Origin: Phycomyces blakesleeanus NRRL 1555(-)
Lineage: Eukaryota > Mucoromycota > Mucoromycetes > Mucorales > Phycomycetaceae
Assembly (NCBI RefSeq): GCF_001638985.1
Contig: NW_017265151.1
Coordinates: 745,757-809,756 of the forward strand
DNA length: 64,000 nt
Reading direction: 5' to 3'
Below the pieces are notes generated by a model, which was not told where the DNA came from, did not search any database, and saw nothing but the letters and a program-made list of their open reading frames with translations. A program made the translations under genes and the position numbers. Of the stretch, positions 10,979-22,414 are shown in pieces (the first letter of the stretch is position 1; every line of letters starts with the position of its first letter).

Positions 10979-11839
10979 TGAGCCGCCGTGCTCGAATAAG
11001 ATTTGGACAATAAATCTTGTTAAAACCCCTCCAAAATAGTTTGCCATTGTCAATTGTTCTAAAACAAAAACATGTGTGTATGTCAAAGGGAGAAGGAAAC
11101 ACCTATAATATAGCTTTTCTTAACTTACTTAACGATTAAATAGCAATGCTTCATAAAAATAGTTGATACTTTTATCATAAAGTAGCATATTTAAATAGGC
11201 TTATTATATCCATGAACAGATGGAGTGATAAGAAAAACAGCGTTATTCTCTAAAGTCACGAATGTATAAAATGCTCTCTACACATACTCGAATTATACGT
11301 ATGTAATGCAACTATTTGTATACACCATAAAGAAATAAGCTAATTTATTAGACATTTGACACAATTATTATTAATTTTCAAAAAAAAACTTCAACAAAAC
11401 AATTTTTTTTATCAAAGCCAAGAAATTTAAATTCTACAATAGTCGTTCCATGCAGCTGTAAAGGCTGTTGTATGAATGGTTTTTAGTTGTATGTTGTTAC
11501 TTTGTAATGTCTATAAAGAGATTCTATAAATACATTATAGGCATTTATCCTCCATTAAAAACATATGAATTCGCATATAAAACCATTTTGACATTCCGAA
11601 GGGAAAAACCGACTATTCTACTACTAATGCTTTCTCAACACTCTCGCATATCAGAATAGTTTATATAGTTAAAGCGAAGGATAAACAGTAAGAATAAAAA
11701 TAATAGGTTTGACATGTATTTTTGTAATTCTATTGTAGTTATGATTTATAGAATCTGCTACAATATGTGTGCTGGAAGAATATCCTTTAGCTGGTTTTTA
11801 GGAAATCAGATATAAACCCTTGTATAAAACTTTCCCTAG

Positions 11840-11875
11840 CCAATAATACACTGTACCAATAAAAATATTATAAAA
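11840..11875 (+). promoter_or_regulatory. Distal promoter-like block (unit 5)
   Basis: CCAAT at 11840-11844 and 11856-11860 and TATAAAA at 11869-11875, about 746 bp upstream of the decayed copy E. It is intact although the downstream gene is not. Confidence 0.45.
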
Positions 11876-12614
11876 TCCCATAAACAGATATTTAACAAAC
11901 AAATAAAAAAAGAGCAACCCAGCTAGACAGACAATGTTTTAAAATCCAGAAAGCCTGTTCCTTAACTATTTCCTGACTTCTTTTTTAACAAAGAAGCTAA
12001 AATGTATACACTTAACAACCTGTTTTCTTATTGCAATAAAATAAATACCTGCTATTTTATTTGAAAGAAGAACGATTACATAAATTATTAAAGTCCAAGA
12101 GAAGGGACTTGAGATAAAATCTATATTTTTCAGTGGTTGTTATTTTAGCATAAAGACTGTATCATTAAAGAGATCTCTGTAGCTGCATTATTTTTCACAA
12201 TATTTATACACTAATATAAATTATACATTGTATATGAAGCCTTGAAGTCATGTCGCTATGTAGAAAGTCATAGATAAGATCGCAGGTAATATTTTATAGT
12301 GTGTATAAATGTAAAAAGTGCTTCGATCCATATGAACTATACCTGTATGATCTGTGTTCTACTGAAATACCCTTACATTAACTTCAATTAGGATTGGTTC
12401 GATGATACTTAACAGTTCAAATATAAAATAACTTTGTATTAAATAAAAGTAAAAAAGTGCTTCAAATCTAATGCATGATTTTGATGACATAAAAATAAGG
12501 TAGTGTTCAATCATCAGTCCATCATATATTCTTCCAGATCAAAGAACCGAGAGGTGTAAATAGAGCTGAAATTATATTTTGAGCAATAAATATTTTATTT
12601 CCATTTTTAAAAGT

Positions 12615-13014
12615 ATGCTTGACCAAACTGCTGCCATCTTAACAATATGTACAATAGTGTCCATAGGTTCGTATCTTTTCTAGAAAGAGAAGAGCAGGAA
12701 AGACTCTGTAAGTAAATAGCAAACACTCTTATTATAAGCTTTACCTTTCTCTCGCGCTCAATTTTATTTTGCTAAAAGATGCTGAAAAAATGTTTGAAAA
12801 TTTTGAATCATTGGGAAATTCTCTAACAAAGATGTTTAAGGAACGCAAGGACAAAGATGTGTACCTCCAGGAGACTGTTGCAAGACCGAGACAAGAGATA
12901 AACAAAAAGTTTGAGAAGCTCCTATATCTCTTAACAATGACATGGTATTTTGAGCAATATAATTTTTTTTTTCAAAGCTGTTTAAATTCAATTTTTGAGA
13001 ATAGATTGTTTTGA
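12615..13014 (+). pseudogene. bZIP copy E, decayed last copy of the array
   Basis: The start MLDQTAA is recognisable at 12615, but the frame closes at a TAG after about 22 codons and the Thr/Pro-rich segment is missing. Splice-like sites remain at the expected places (donor GTAAGT at 12708, acceptor ending 12778). The second exon is open to TGA at 13012-13014, and its tail TMTWYFEQYNFFF aligns with the CEQSGSFS tail of copy C. The basic region has become an EREEQERL stretch without the Asn/Arg signature. Heptad positions that are Leu in copy C are Pro or Lys here. The proximal TATA box is mutated (TGTAAATAG). It is probably dead; a zipper-like peptide from exon 2 cannot be excluded. Confidence 0.75.
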
Positions 13015-13050
13015 AAGTTACTCCCCAAAAGAGTTTACTTCCACCAATCA

Positions 13051-14589
13051 TTTTCTTTAAATTAGTTTTTACCAGAAAAAATTAGCACGCATTTAGAGCA
13101 TTAGTTTCTTTAATTTACTTTAGATTTTTTATGCTTTATATTAGATACTGTTATTTTGTAATTCTGCATCAATATTCATAATATTTATTGTGATTTGATA
13201 AATGCTTATAAACATTAAGAAAGTTCTTTTTTCTGTTTGACTATGTATATAGGAAACATAGTATATATTTAAATTCTTTAGCTTTAAAATGCATCAAAAG
13301 ATAACCATCTAAATATAACAAATAAAAGATCAATAGACATTATTACTTAAGTAGCCAATAATACTATAACGATTCTTATACAAGAAGTAAATAGCTCTAT
13401 ATTTAAAATTTATGAAATTTTGACTGTTGCTACAATTTACTATAGCAATGAAAGCAGTGTACCGCTGTGTGTTGAGATTAAAAATGCCCAAGACGGTGAG
13501 AAGTAGATATAGAGATAGGAATAGATAGAAAGTGTACATAGTTTAGGCACAGAATACCACTCTAATAGCCTTAGCGAACGTACATCAAGACATAGAAAGT
13601 AATTTGTTTTTCTTTCTTTGCCTCCATTTTCAGCAAAAAAAATAATGATAATAATGATATATAATACATATTTTAGAATGTAAAAAAAAAGGCACGCCAA
13701 ATGTATTACAGACTGGGACTATATTTCTACTTTTCTTCTTCGCTTCCTTTGCTTACATGGCTTTAATTTAAGAGTTTGTTTTATAAATCTAATCGATTAC
13801 AGTTGGAATTACATTTAAAGATCTTTTGTAGACTGATACAATTTTACACAATCTCATTTATCTAAAACTTTCTTTATAAAATAAATTAATATATGCACTT
13901 CAAAACAAATAATTGGAATTCTTAATTCTATGACATTCAATTAGAATAGTACACGTGTTACTCATTTTTAAACTGTGTTTCAAGCAAAATATTAGTAGGA
14001 AAAAGTAAAAGAAAAATGAAGTATAAATTTGTTTGAAATTTAGCAGACTGTAAAAACGTTTTATTATTATTATTCCTGGATTATCAATATTCAAGGCTGT
14101 AATTCTATTGCATTATTTATGTTTAAATACCTAGATACATATATCCACACAAAACATTTTAGCTAATTATAATTAAAAAAAAAACCTTGAGCTTATAAAC
14201 TGAACATAATTTTCTGGATCTCCAGTGTTTTACTTGTGTAAGCTTAATTTTTGAAAGATGAAATGGGCTGACAAGATTAGATAATTGTAAGTCTTTCAAA
14301 TATCATTAAATCATAGTAACAAATAAGCTCTACTATACAAAGCCTTTTTTTTTGGACTCTTAATAGTAGTAATAGAAATCAAACAACTTATCAAGTAGCA
14401 ATATATACTTTATTAATTGTGTGACTAGAAAATACTTTACAAAAATCCTATTATTTTAAGTCTTAATTTTCTTTCTATATATATATTTCTTATAAATCTA
14501 AACATGAGATTTAGACCAAATTTGTACATTTAAAAAGAAGAGTGGAACTTTTGGGATAAGAATACATATATTTTATTATATATAGTATC
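13051..14589. other. Gene-free AT-rich stretch
   Basis: The array homology stops just after copy E. I see only short open frames of low complexity, poly-A/T runs and no splice-framed exon chain. No RNA gene is recognisable. Confidence 0.6.
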
Positions 14590-15650
14590 AAAAAGAAATG
14601 GAGATATATCTGCACATGACTTACGTTTGGACCTTCTATATTTTTAAAGCAAGTTAATGAATTACTCTTGCACAAGTAACTCACAGTGCAATTGTGTTTC
14701 CAATTGAGATGAAAAATGGGAACAAGTAAACAATCAGCTGTGGAGAGAAGCTTTTAATCTCACACATACTATATAATAGTAATTTTGTTTTCAATTGAAA
14801 TGGACAATAGTAATAAGCAAAGTGACAAGAGTCTTCTTTAAACTAGCTTGATATTTAAAAGAGAGGACTCAATGCCTTTTTGAAAGGTATAAAAAAAGTA
14901 GTTCACTAACTTAAATATCTTTTCATTCGAGAAGAATCTAATCGCATTGTCTAATAATATGGAAATTTAAAGATTTTCTAATTTTCTACTTTCTTTGTTT
15001 CTTAAATCATATTAACTAAGAGAAATGTATAATAAATCATTGAAAATCGAATTGCTATTTAATTTTTTTTAAAAAGAAAGATTTTAGATACCTTCATAGT
15101 TATAAGGACTAAAAAGATTATGAGGGGTACGAGGGGTATTAGGGCTATGAGAGATACAAGGGTTGTTAGGGTTATCCAAGTGAAATAAACAGTAGAGAAG
15201 TAACTAAAGTTAGAGATAAAATGTCATATCATACAGTAATTTAATTTACACGCAAGAACTTCTGGCTATCAAGACAGCTTTAGAAATTTGAAAAGGTTTT
15301 ATAAGTTTAGACAAATAGATGGTAAAATGAGTAGTGAATGCGTAAATTAATAAAAGTATAAAAAGTGCATAAGAAACTTTAGAAAGAAGTAATATCATAA
15401 ATGATAGAAGATGAGTATACAATATATGAAATAAAGGAAAAAGAAACTAAACAATTCAGTGTAACTATTGCTGTTTAATTTAACCAAGGTTTTCAATTTT
15501 TGTATAGACCATTTTCATTTTTGTTTTAGTATCAAGTATTTATAAGAATAACATATTTAAATAAATTTGAGCAAACACTTTTCTCTCTTAGAATGGTATG
15601 TCTATTGCTTCTTAAACTGTCCCAATAGAGACAAGCGGCCTACCTCGTTA
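14590..15650 (+). repeat. Dispersed repeat, copy 1
   Basis: It aligns over about 1.05 kb with 59068-60107, with strong similarity by eye and a divergent patch around 15060-15170. Both copies begin AAAAAGAAATGGAGATATATC and end near the TTCTTAAACTGTCC segment. The best conserved part (15171-15600) reads as broken coding sequence, for example GYPSEIN followed by a shared stop, then a shifted frame with YKFRQ. This suggests an old transposon or retroelement fossil. No terminal repeats or intact open frame remain. Confidence 0.7.
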
Positions 15651-17065
15651 TTTCTTAAAATACCAAGAGGATATATAATCATAGAATTATATTGACTGTA
15701 TAGGTACTAATTAGGTCGTTGTGGCATAGAGAACCATATAAAATAACTTTCTTTAATAGTATGTACATAAAGTAGTACTCGACTATTACAATATTTTTAT
15801 TGTGTTAACTTTTTAAATAATATGAAAAGTAAAATATTACATCAGCTTGTATTGTTTATCTAATTGTTTAATATAATTACTAGTGAATTAAAAACTGATT
15901 AATAAGAATTGCTTAAACTGGTTTTTGATTTATTTATTTTTTCAAAAAAAAAAATCCAAAAATGCTGCTTAAATTTTTGATCATTTTCTTCTTTTGATCA
16001 ATTTGATTAATTTGGTCAATTTAGTCATTTTGATCTGTCTAGGCCAAGTGAATGAAAAAATATGGCGAGATTTGAGGTAACACAAACAAGATGGTTCCTT
16101 TTGTCATTTTTCTTAAAAAAAATCTTTACTTCTCTTTCTCTTTCTCTTCTATATCTAGATATGTAACTATGGGGAACGTACAAGACTATTGGAGCACAAA
16201 ATGAATAGCAGCTACAACTATCGTAAAAAGAAAGAGGTTCGCTACACACTTGATTTCTTTGATTTATTATTGAATATTGTTTTGCTTCTTAATATCCGAG
16301 CATTAAACATTAGTCAAAGGTAAAATATCTAAAACTATACTTCTTACTTCTTTGTCTATCAAACCTTTTATTTCCCCCTTATTATTATCCTTATGCTTAA
16401 ACGTATTCCAACGACTTTGACTTTCTTGACAAAGTTACTTTATATGCATATTTATTTATGTACATAACTTTGCTTAAGTTGTACGTCTTTACCTTTATTT
16501 TTACTTGTAATTTTATATGTATGTACTTTAATAATAAAATATGTGTTTTTTTTTATGTATGTATGTGTGTATGGATATATATGTATATGTATATAAAAAT
16601 ATATATATGAGATAAATAAAAAAAAGGGAAAGTACTGACAAGTTTGGGATAGCGAGCTTGTGTGTGTTGACCTTTGTTGACATGGCCCTTTGAATGCTGC
16701 GGTAGAAACAAACTCTAAAAACTAATTAGAATCCCGGTCGATTTCTTTTTGGGACGAGGGCCGCGTCAACCCAAATCCATTTTTGGAAATCCTCTATCGC
16801 AGAAACACTGTCACTCATTTTTAAGAGCCTGATTCTGTGAGTGGTTTTTTTTTTACCATTTATTTATTATTATTATTATTATTATTTTAGACTATCATTC
16901 GGGAATTCAAATGGTACAAGTACAAGAAACCTGGTTTTGTCTTAGCTGTTGATCAAAAGTTCAAATTCTACCTCTTCCTCGAGAATTTCATTATACCTTT
17001 CTTTTTCTCTTTTATATATATCTTATTCATTTTTCATATATAATATATACATATCTACATAAATC
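15651..17065. other. Intergenic region and promoter of the large bZIP gene
   Basis: 15.65-16.6 kb is AT-rich without a supportable gene. 16.62-16.85 kb is GC-richer and contains TTGACCTTTGTTGACATGG-like and CCCGGTCGATT sequences. A pyrimidine/TTA-rich tract ending TTTTAG near 16890 could close an intron in the 5' leader of the gene that starts at 17066. Confidence 0.4.
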
Positions 17066-19307
17066 ATGGACAGAACCATTGACTTTGACTGGCTCAATAC
17101 CTTGCCAATTACTGACACCAATGATGAACAAACAACAACGGCATTATCATCATCTATCTTGGACTTTAGCTCACAAACCAAGATAGATACTACCCAAACA
17201 GCACTATTTTCTGGAGAGGACAGTACCGATCTTATGAATTATTTATTTCCACCCGATCAGTTCCAATTTTCACTCCAACAACAGCACCAACACCAGCACC
17301 AACACCAGCACCAACACCAGCACCAACACCAGCACCAACACCAGCACCAACACCAGCACCAACACCAGCACCAACACCAGCACCAACAACAACAGCAACA
17401 ACAACAGCAACAACAGCAACACCAGCAACAACAACAAGATTTTATTTCTCTTGCTAGCAATCTGTGTGGTGCTAATGAATACTCTCAAGGAAACACAAGC
17501 CATGTATTTGCACCTGATGTTTCGATCGATGTAACCTCATCTGCTAATAGCAATGGCCTGGCCAATCCCGCCCTCCCTGTTGTGTACAACCCACCGGTCC
17601 TTTTTAAGCAACAATGGATTAACAATACACCACCTCGCCAGTTCACCCCAGAAAAGTCTGTCAGTTTTGCAGACCAAAAGTCGTCTTTACTTCCCCCCAA
17701 GAAATTCAAGGAACCCATCTTTGTGACCGAGTCCCCTCAGAACTCTTACAAGAAAAAGAAAAGATCCAAGAAATCAAAAAGATCGGCTGGGACAAACATG
17801 AATGGTGATTCTCCAAAGAACGACGATGACAATTATAATAGCAATAGTAATAATAACGGTGACGATGATGACGACGACGAAGATGACGACGACGATGATA
17901 ATGATATTGCCATGGATGAGAATGATATCCGTGCGCGCACCAAGCACCTGTCTCCCAAGGAACGCAGACAATTGCGAAACAAGATATCAGCCAGAAACTT
18001 TCGTATCAGAAGAAAAGGTAAAGCTTTGTGTATATATATATATATACATATAAAGATGTTCTTTTCTTTAAAACTAATATATAACCCTAAATGATCCGAT
18101 GATTATTACGATTACAATTACAATTACGATAATAGAATATATTGGGGAATTGGAAGAAAAGATTAGTCAGCAAGACTGTGTGGTGAGGGACCTCAGGGAA
18201 GAAAACCGTCGGCTGAATGAAGTAAACATGGAACTCTTTCAAGAATTACAGCAGTGGAGACAAGGCACTATGAACATTCCTTCTCTTGCCAGTCCTCCTT
18301 CGTCCTCGTCCTCTGATAGCCACTCTCCTGTACAGGCTGGTACCAATATGGCTGATCCTGGGAATATTCTTCACATTGACTTTGATGACCTTTATGACTT
18401 TGGGCCATTCAATAACATCCTCACCAACTCCACTTACCTGTCTTACACAGTCATCCCAGACTTTGATTTCTTCCGTAACATGAGTGGGAAGGGTAGCAGG
18501 CTGAATATCTGTGACGCCAATGAGACTGGAGACAACGATGATGTTGAATTGATACGTACCTACCCTCTGCTTGCACCCGCTCTTATGTCTATTGTCATGC
18601 ACCACACCTTTACTCTCAACTATGCAGCCTACCTGGCCGACTCCTTTCCTTACACACAATGTACAAATACATCAGATCCATTCAATCCAAAGTCAATGGT
18701 GACTTCTCACAAAAGTGGTGGTGTATTAAGTCCTGAAGAATGGTTTTCTGCTATGGTGGCCCTTCAGGAAGGACAGTCCATCACAGAAAACAATGCCAAG
18801 GATGATGACGGCGATTGTTTTGATGACGAGACTACTTGCTGCGATTATGACGATGAGCGATGCCAAGATTACCTGTCAAAAGGTGTCCAGGCCCTGGAGG
18901 CCAAGGCGTATGTGCTCAACAAATGGCACAGTCATTATGTGATGTGGAAGATGTGTGGGTATTCTCAAGAAAAGATCATGGAAAAGTTCGCTGCCTGTGT
19001 TGAAAAGCAGGAAGAAGATGAGCGTAGAAAGCAAGAGGCCAAGAAAGATAAGGCACAAAAGAAGGCTACCAAAAGACCTTCAGCTGTAGTAACCTCAGCT
19101 CGATCTGTGATTGCCTTTTGCTCTATAGCCAGCACGCTGTTGCGCAATCCCAATAGTACACATCAGATTGGCCGGATTGTGAACCAAAACAAGCACATCA
19201 ATCCAAAACCCTGTTCAAAGAAAGGAATCACATTCTCATCCAATTCTGCTGGATGTTCCACCACCACAAAAGTCTTTCGTCCCTTTGGAATTACAATCAC
19301 CAAGTAA
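17066..19307 (+). CDS. Large bZIP transcription factor with His-Gln repeat
   Basis: Exons 17066-18017 and 18136-19307 (118-bp intron, donor GTAAAG, acceptor TAATAG) give 707 aa. Order: an acidic/Ser-Thr N-terminus; His-Gln and poly-Gln repeats at about residues 70-124; a basic [11 protein letters not shown] patch; a poly-Asp run near 265-285; then the b[23 protein letters not shown] with N305-x7-R313 and L323, Q330, L337, L344, L351. The intron falls inside the basic region, after codon 317. A C-terminal conserved-looking block ([17 protein letters not shown] and a [15 protein letters not shown] helix) resembles uncharacterised fungal bZIP proteins. Its basic region (N-K-I-S-A-R-N-F-R) belongs to a different class from the small array proteins. 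A nuclear regulator of unknown targets. Confidence 0.88.
17276..17437 (+). repeat. In-frame CAC-CAG/CAA microsatellite (His-Gln)
   Basis: A nearly perfect CACCAGCACCAA hexanucleotide array followed by CAA/CAG codons lies inside the bZIP exon. It is translated as alternating His-Gln and then poly-Gln, and is expected to vary in length between strains. Confidence 0.9.
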
Positions 19308-19638
19308 TTCCTTGGTTTCCCAGCAAAGTCTGTAGTCATTTTCTTCCCCTCCTACCTGTACATAAGTCTACATAAGTCAGTCCTTTTATTCACCCATATA
19401 TTTTCATGTATCCATATATCTATACATCTCTCCGCTCTTCTACCCTTCCATACCTTCCATACCTTCCTCCTATTTTATATACACTAAGCAATATTTGTTA
19501 TTCGATTATCATACATCTTGTATTTGTTTTTTTCAAATATGCTTCTTCTTCTTCTTTTGTATTCATTTTGAATTAATAATATATATATATAAGCCAAATA
19601 TTAACTCAAACTGTTAGATCCATGATATGTATTATGTT

Positions 19639-19670
<32 letters not shown>

Positions 19671-19824
19671 CTATAATTTTTGAGTTATGTGCTTATTGGT
19701 ACGGAGCTTATTGGATGACTAAAAATCACTGTTATCCTCACCAGTGTGACAACATAATCACACACTCAAATTATCTAGTTCAATTTTCTTTCTTTCGTTC
19801 TTTTTCTCTCTTTCTTTTTGCCTG
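19308..19824. other. Intergenic: bZIP 3' end and PEX16 promoter
   Basis: Contains short AT repeats, a GT dinucleotide repeat near 19641-19671 and a pyrimidine-rich stretch directly before the PEX16 start. No separate gene is seen. Confidence 0.5.
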
Positions 19825-20155
19825 ATGCTTCCTCTTACTCTCTTACGCTTCAGAGGCAATCGACCTTATACCCTCGAATATGCCTCACGGATAGAATCTG
19901 TAGAAGATTTCATCCGAGCTGCTTCTCTTTTATTACCAGGTAACCACAAAGAGAGAGAGAGAGATGCACAAAAGACAAGAATTACCCCACACTTATATAT
20001 GATTCGCGTTTGTGTCTCTTATAATCTATATGCCGGCCTAATAAACATATAAATCTATCTATACATAGGCCGATTCGAAGACGCCGAGTTGTGTTCACAG
20101 ACAAGCAAGTACAATGTTTACTAGAAAAAAATCCGACTCAACCTGTATTATTCCC

Positions 20156-20189
<34 letters not shown>

Positions 20190-20925
20190 AAAATCGGCCT
20201 CTCCAGTCCTGTCCATTCTCAACCTCTTTTCTCTCCACCACACCAAACTACTTGTCCGGGCTGCCAGCTCTGGATTTGAACCGGACTCCAGGCACAAGCC
20301 TGACCAACCCCGACTAGCATTCAACCGCAACATTGAAGAACATTATGATACTCGCTGGGCAACCCGAACAGTAGCCATGAGTCTGAGTGTTTTGTCTTAT
20401 ACCGAAGTTGTAATCGAGATGCTTATCCAGCGTCGATGCTCAAGACAAAAACGGTGGAGATGGGTGTCTTGCTTAGAGGGTATCAAGTAAATTCTTTTAT
20501 TTGATTTGCTTTGATTTGATTTTTTTTTGCATATTCACAAGAATATATATATATTAATATTATAGGGCTGTACTCCGGTTGTACTTGTTTTTTCGAACAA
20601 AGCATCGAATGGTGCTACACCCCACACACTTGGTCCGCAATATAGATCCTTCTACTCTTGAAGCCTCATCTACAGATAAATTCGAGCTCACTACACTCGA
20701 TCCCCGTGTAGGGACTCCTTCGACCTCTAATCCCGACCTAATACATTCAAAAGATGCTGCAGTTACTAGACCACGAAGAGGATGGGCTATATTTGGAGAA
20801 ATTCTTTGGACTCTGCGCCCGTTGATTTACGGTAAGAAAAAAACCGCAAATATATTTATGTTTTTTTTTTGGAGGTTATGATTTTATATTCAACTTTTCT
20901 TCTTTTATTACATTATCTATTGTTT

Positions 20926-20966
<41 letters not shown>

Positions 20967-21452
20967 GTACTTTTGGTTATGCGAGATCAATCTAAACACA
21001 CGCCAAGTAAATCCGACAAGACCGTTGGTAGTGGAGATAATGAAAAAGAACAACAAAAAGATGATTTTGATGAAGACGAAGATGAAGACGACGATATTGA
21101 ACGTAGCTGGATGCCTTGGATGGTTTCTCTTGGCGTAGATCTATTGGCACGTGTGGCAACTCGTCAACAGACAATGACTCCACTAGAAAGAGATGAGAGA
21201 CGCAGAAGAGATTACTTGCTACTGTACTATTTCTTGAGAAAGCCATTCTATACAGAATTTACTCAACCCATTCTGGCCTCATTTTGTGACTCAACTGAAC
21301 ACAGACCTATAGTATCAATTCTAGCAGGTATGAGATGAATATGATGTTTTTGGATTGGACTAGATTTAATGTGTATTTTTTTTTGTACAGCTGCTATTAA
21401 TGATTACAGACCATTCTGGGAGAGACTTTACTTTTATACAGCAGGCTCATAA
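19825..21452 (+). CDS. PEX16: Peroxisomal membrane biogenesis protein PEX16
   Basis: Six exons (19825-19939, 20069-20104, 20207-20486, 20566-20831, 20968-21327, 21391-21452) give 372 aa; human PEX16 has 336. Family blocks appear in order: SRIESVEDFIRAASLLLPGRF and DAELCSQ near the N-terminus, KAVLRLYLFFRTKHR, a GEILWTLRPLIYVLLV membrane segment, an acidic insert, then RRRRDYLLLYYFLRKPFY and the C-terminal FWERLYFYTAGS. PEX16 sits in the ER/peroxisome membrane and helps insert peroxisomal membrane proteins through the PEX3/PEX19 system. Intron 2 begins GCAAGT, a GC-AG intron: only this junction keeps the frame. The first dozen residues are less certain, because a TTCAG just after the ATG could instead be an acceptor from an upstream exon. 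Confidence 0.9.
20929..20966. repeat. TTTA tetranucleotide repeat in PEX16 intron 4
   Basis: About nine consecutive ATTT/TTTA units run directly into the TTTAG acceptor at 20967. Confidence 0.85.
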
Positions 21453-22414
21453 AATTTGTATAGATCACAAACCTGTCAAATAAAGAAAGAATATAATAAT
21501 AAATGTACTGTATTTTTTTTATTGCTGTTACTATTACTGTTGTCCCATTAAAAGCAAAATCTACTAGTAGTTTTCTGAATTTACTCTTGAAGAATACTTC
21601 TTGTTGTGAATGTATAATTTATGTAAACAATAAGTAGTGATTTGATGTCATCATGGTGCTGGTGACCCAAGACATATTTGTTTTTATCTTTTCCTTATAT
21701 ATTTAGTCTGACAGGATATATGTATATATATATATATATATCATTGGACTTGTTTGTAGTTGAGTGCATATGTACTGTATCAATGGGCATACAGTGATAT
21801 TATAAATGTAACCCTTTTTACGCACGCACACATCCCAAGGTCCATAATTGTACTAGTGTGTATGTGTGTATGTTGCAGATAATCAACGTGAATGGATTAT
21901 GTATATGTATATGTATACGCCGATGAATATTAACATAAAAACAGACAGGGATATCAAGCTATCCACAATAGTTACTTTATGAATAAACCTGCAGATAACC
22001 AACTTTGATCCATTACAGATAGACTCTTTTTTTGAAGTCGTTTTTCTTTCTCTTAGTCTTACGATCAGTCAGCCAGTCCAGTCATTGCTAACTTCTGCTA
22101 TTGTTCTAATGATTTTTCAAGGGAAAAAGAAGAAAAGAGAAAGAGGATATTTGAGTAGTAGTTTCTGGAACATATCATGATTATTGTTATCAGTGTCTTC
22201 ATAGTGCTTTAACAATTAAATATGATGGACTTGATGAACGCATTTGTGTAGTGTGCTCTCAAATTATGTAAAATTCTTCTGTCATTCTCTCTCTCTCTCT
22301 CACACATTGTCTATATTTACATCTATATATCTATATGGCTATATGGCTATGTATATCTCTTTCTCATGAGCTAATTGTACGTCTTTTTCTTTGCCCTTTT
22401 TTTTTCTGAGAAAT
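21453..22414. other. Convergent intergenic region PEX16 / SOSS-C-like gene
   Basis: 3' flanks of two convergent genes, with AT, CT and TATG microsatellites. An AATAAA-like site lies just after the PEX16 stop (AATAAAG near 21480). No gene is seen. Confidence 0.5.

Larger units (their letters stand above)
900..13050 (+). repeat. Tandem array of bZIP-gene units
   Basis: Six head-to-tail copies of a unit can be aligned by eye. The landmark CAATTAGGATTGGTTCGATG or a close variant occurs near 1531, 3331, 6087, 8155, 10269 and 12385, giving spacings of about 1.8, 2.76, 2.07, 2.11 and 2.12 kb. A second landmark, two CCAAT boxes plus TATAAAA, lies near 2788, 4902, 7614, 9725 and 11840. Each unit carries one bZIP gene or remnant in the same orientation. 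The unit ending at copy B is about 600 bp longer (roughly 5230-5930) than the later units. Related sequence around 960-1350 suggests the long form is ancestral and the short units share a deletion. The units at about 3040-5200 and 9978-12140 are nearly identical at an offset of 6938 bp. Confidence 0.9.

Noticed and set aside
17257..17460. Poly-Cys/Trp and poly-Leu/Val frames antisense to 17.3-17.5 kb.
   Set aside because: Antisense readings of the CAC-CAG repeat.
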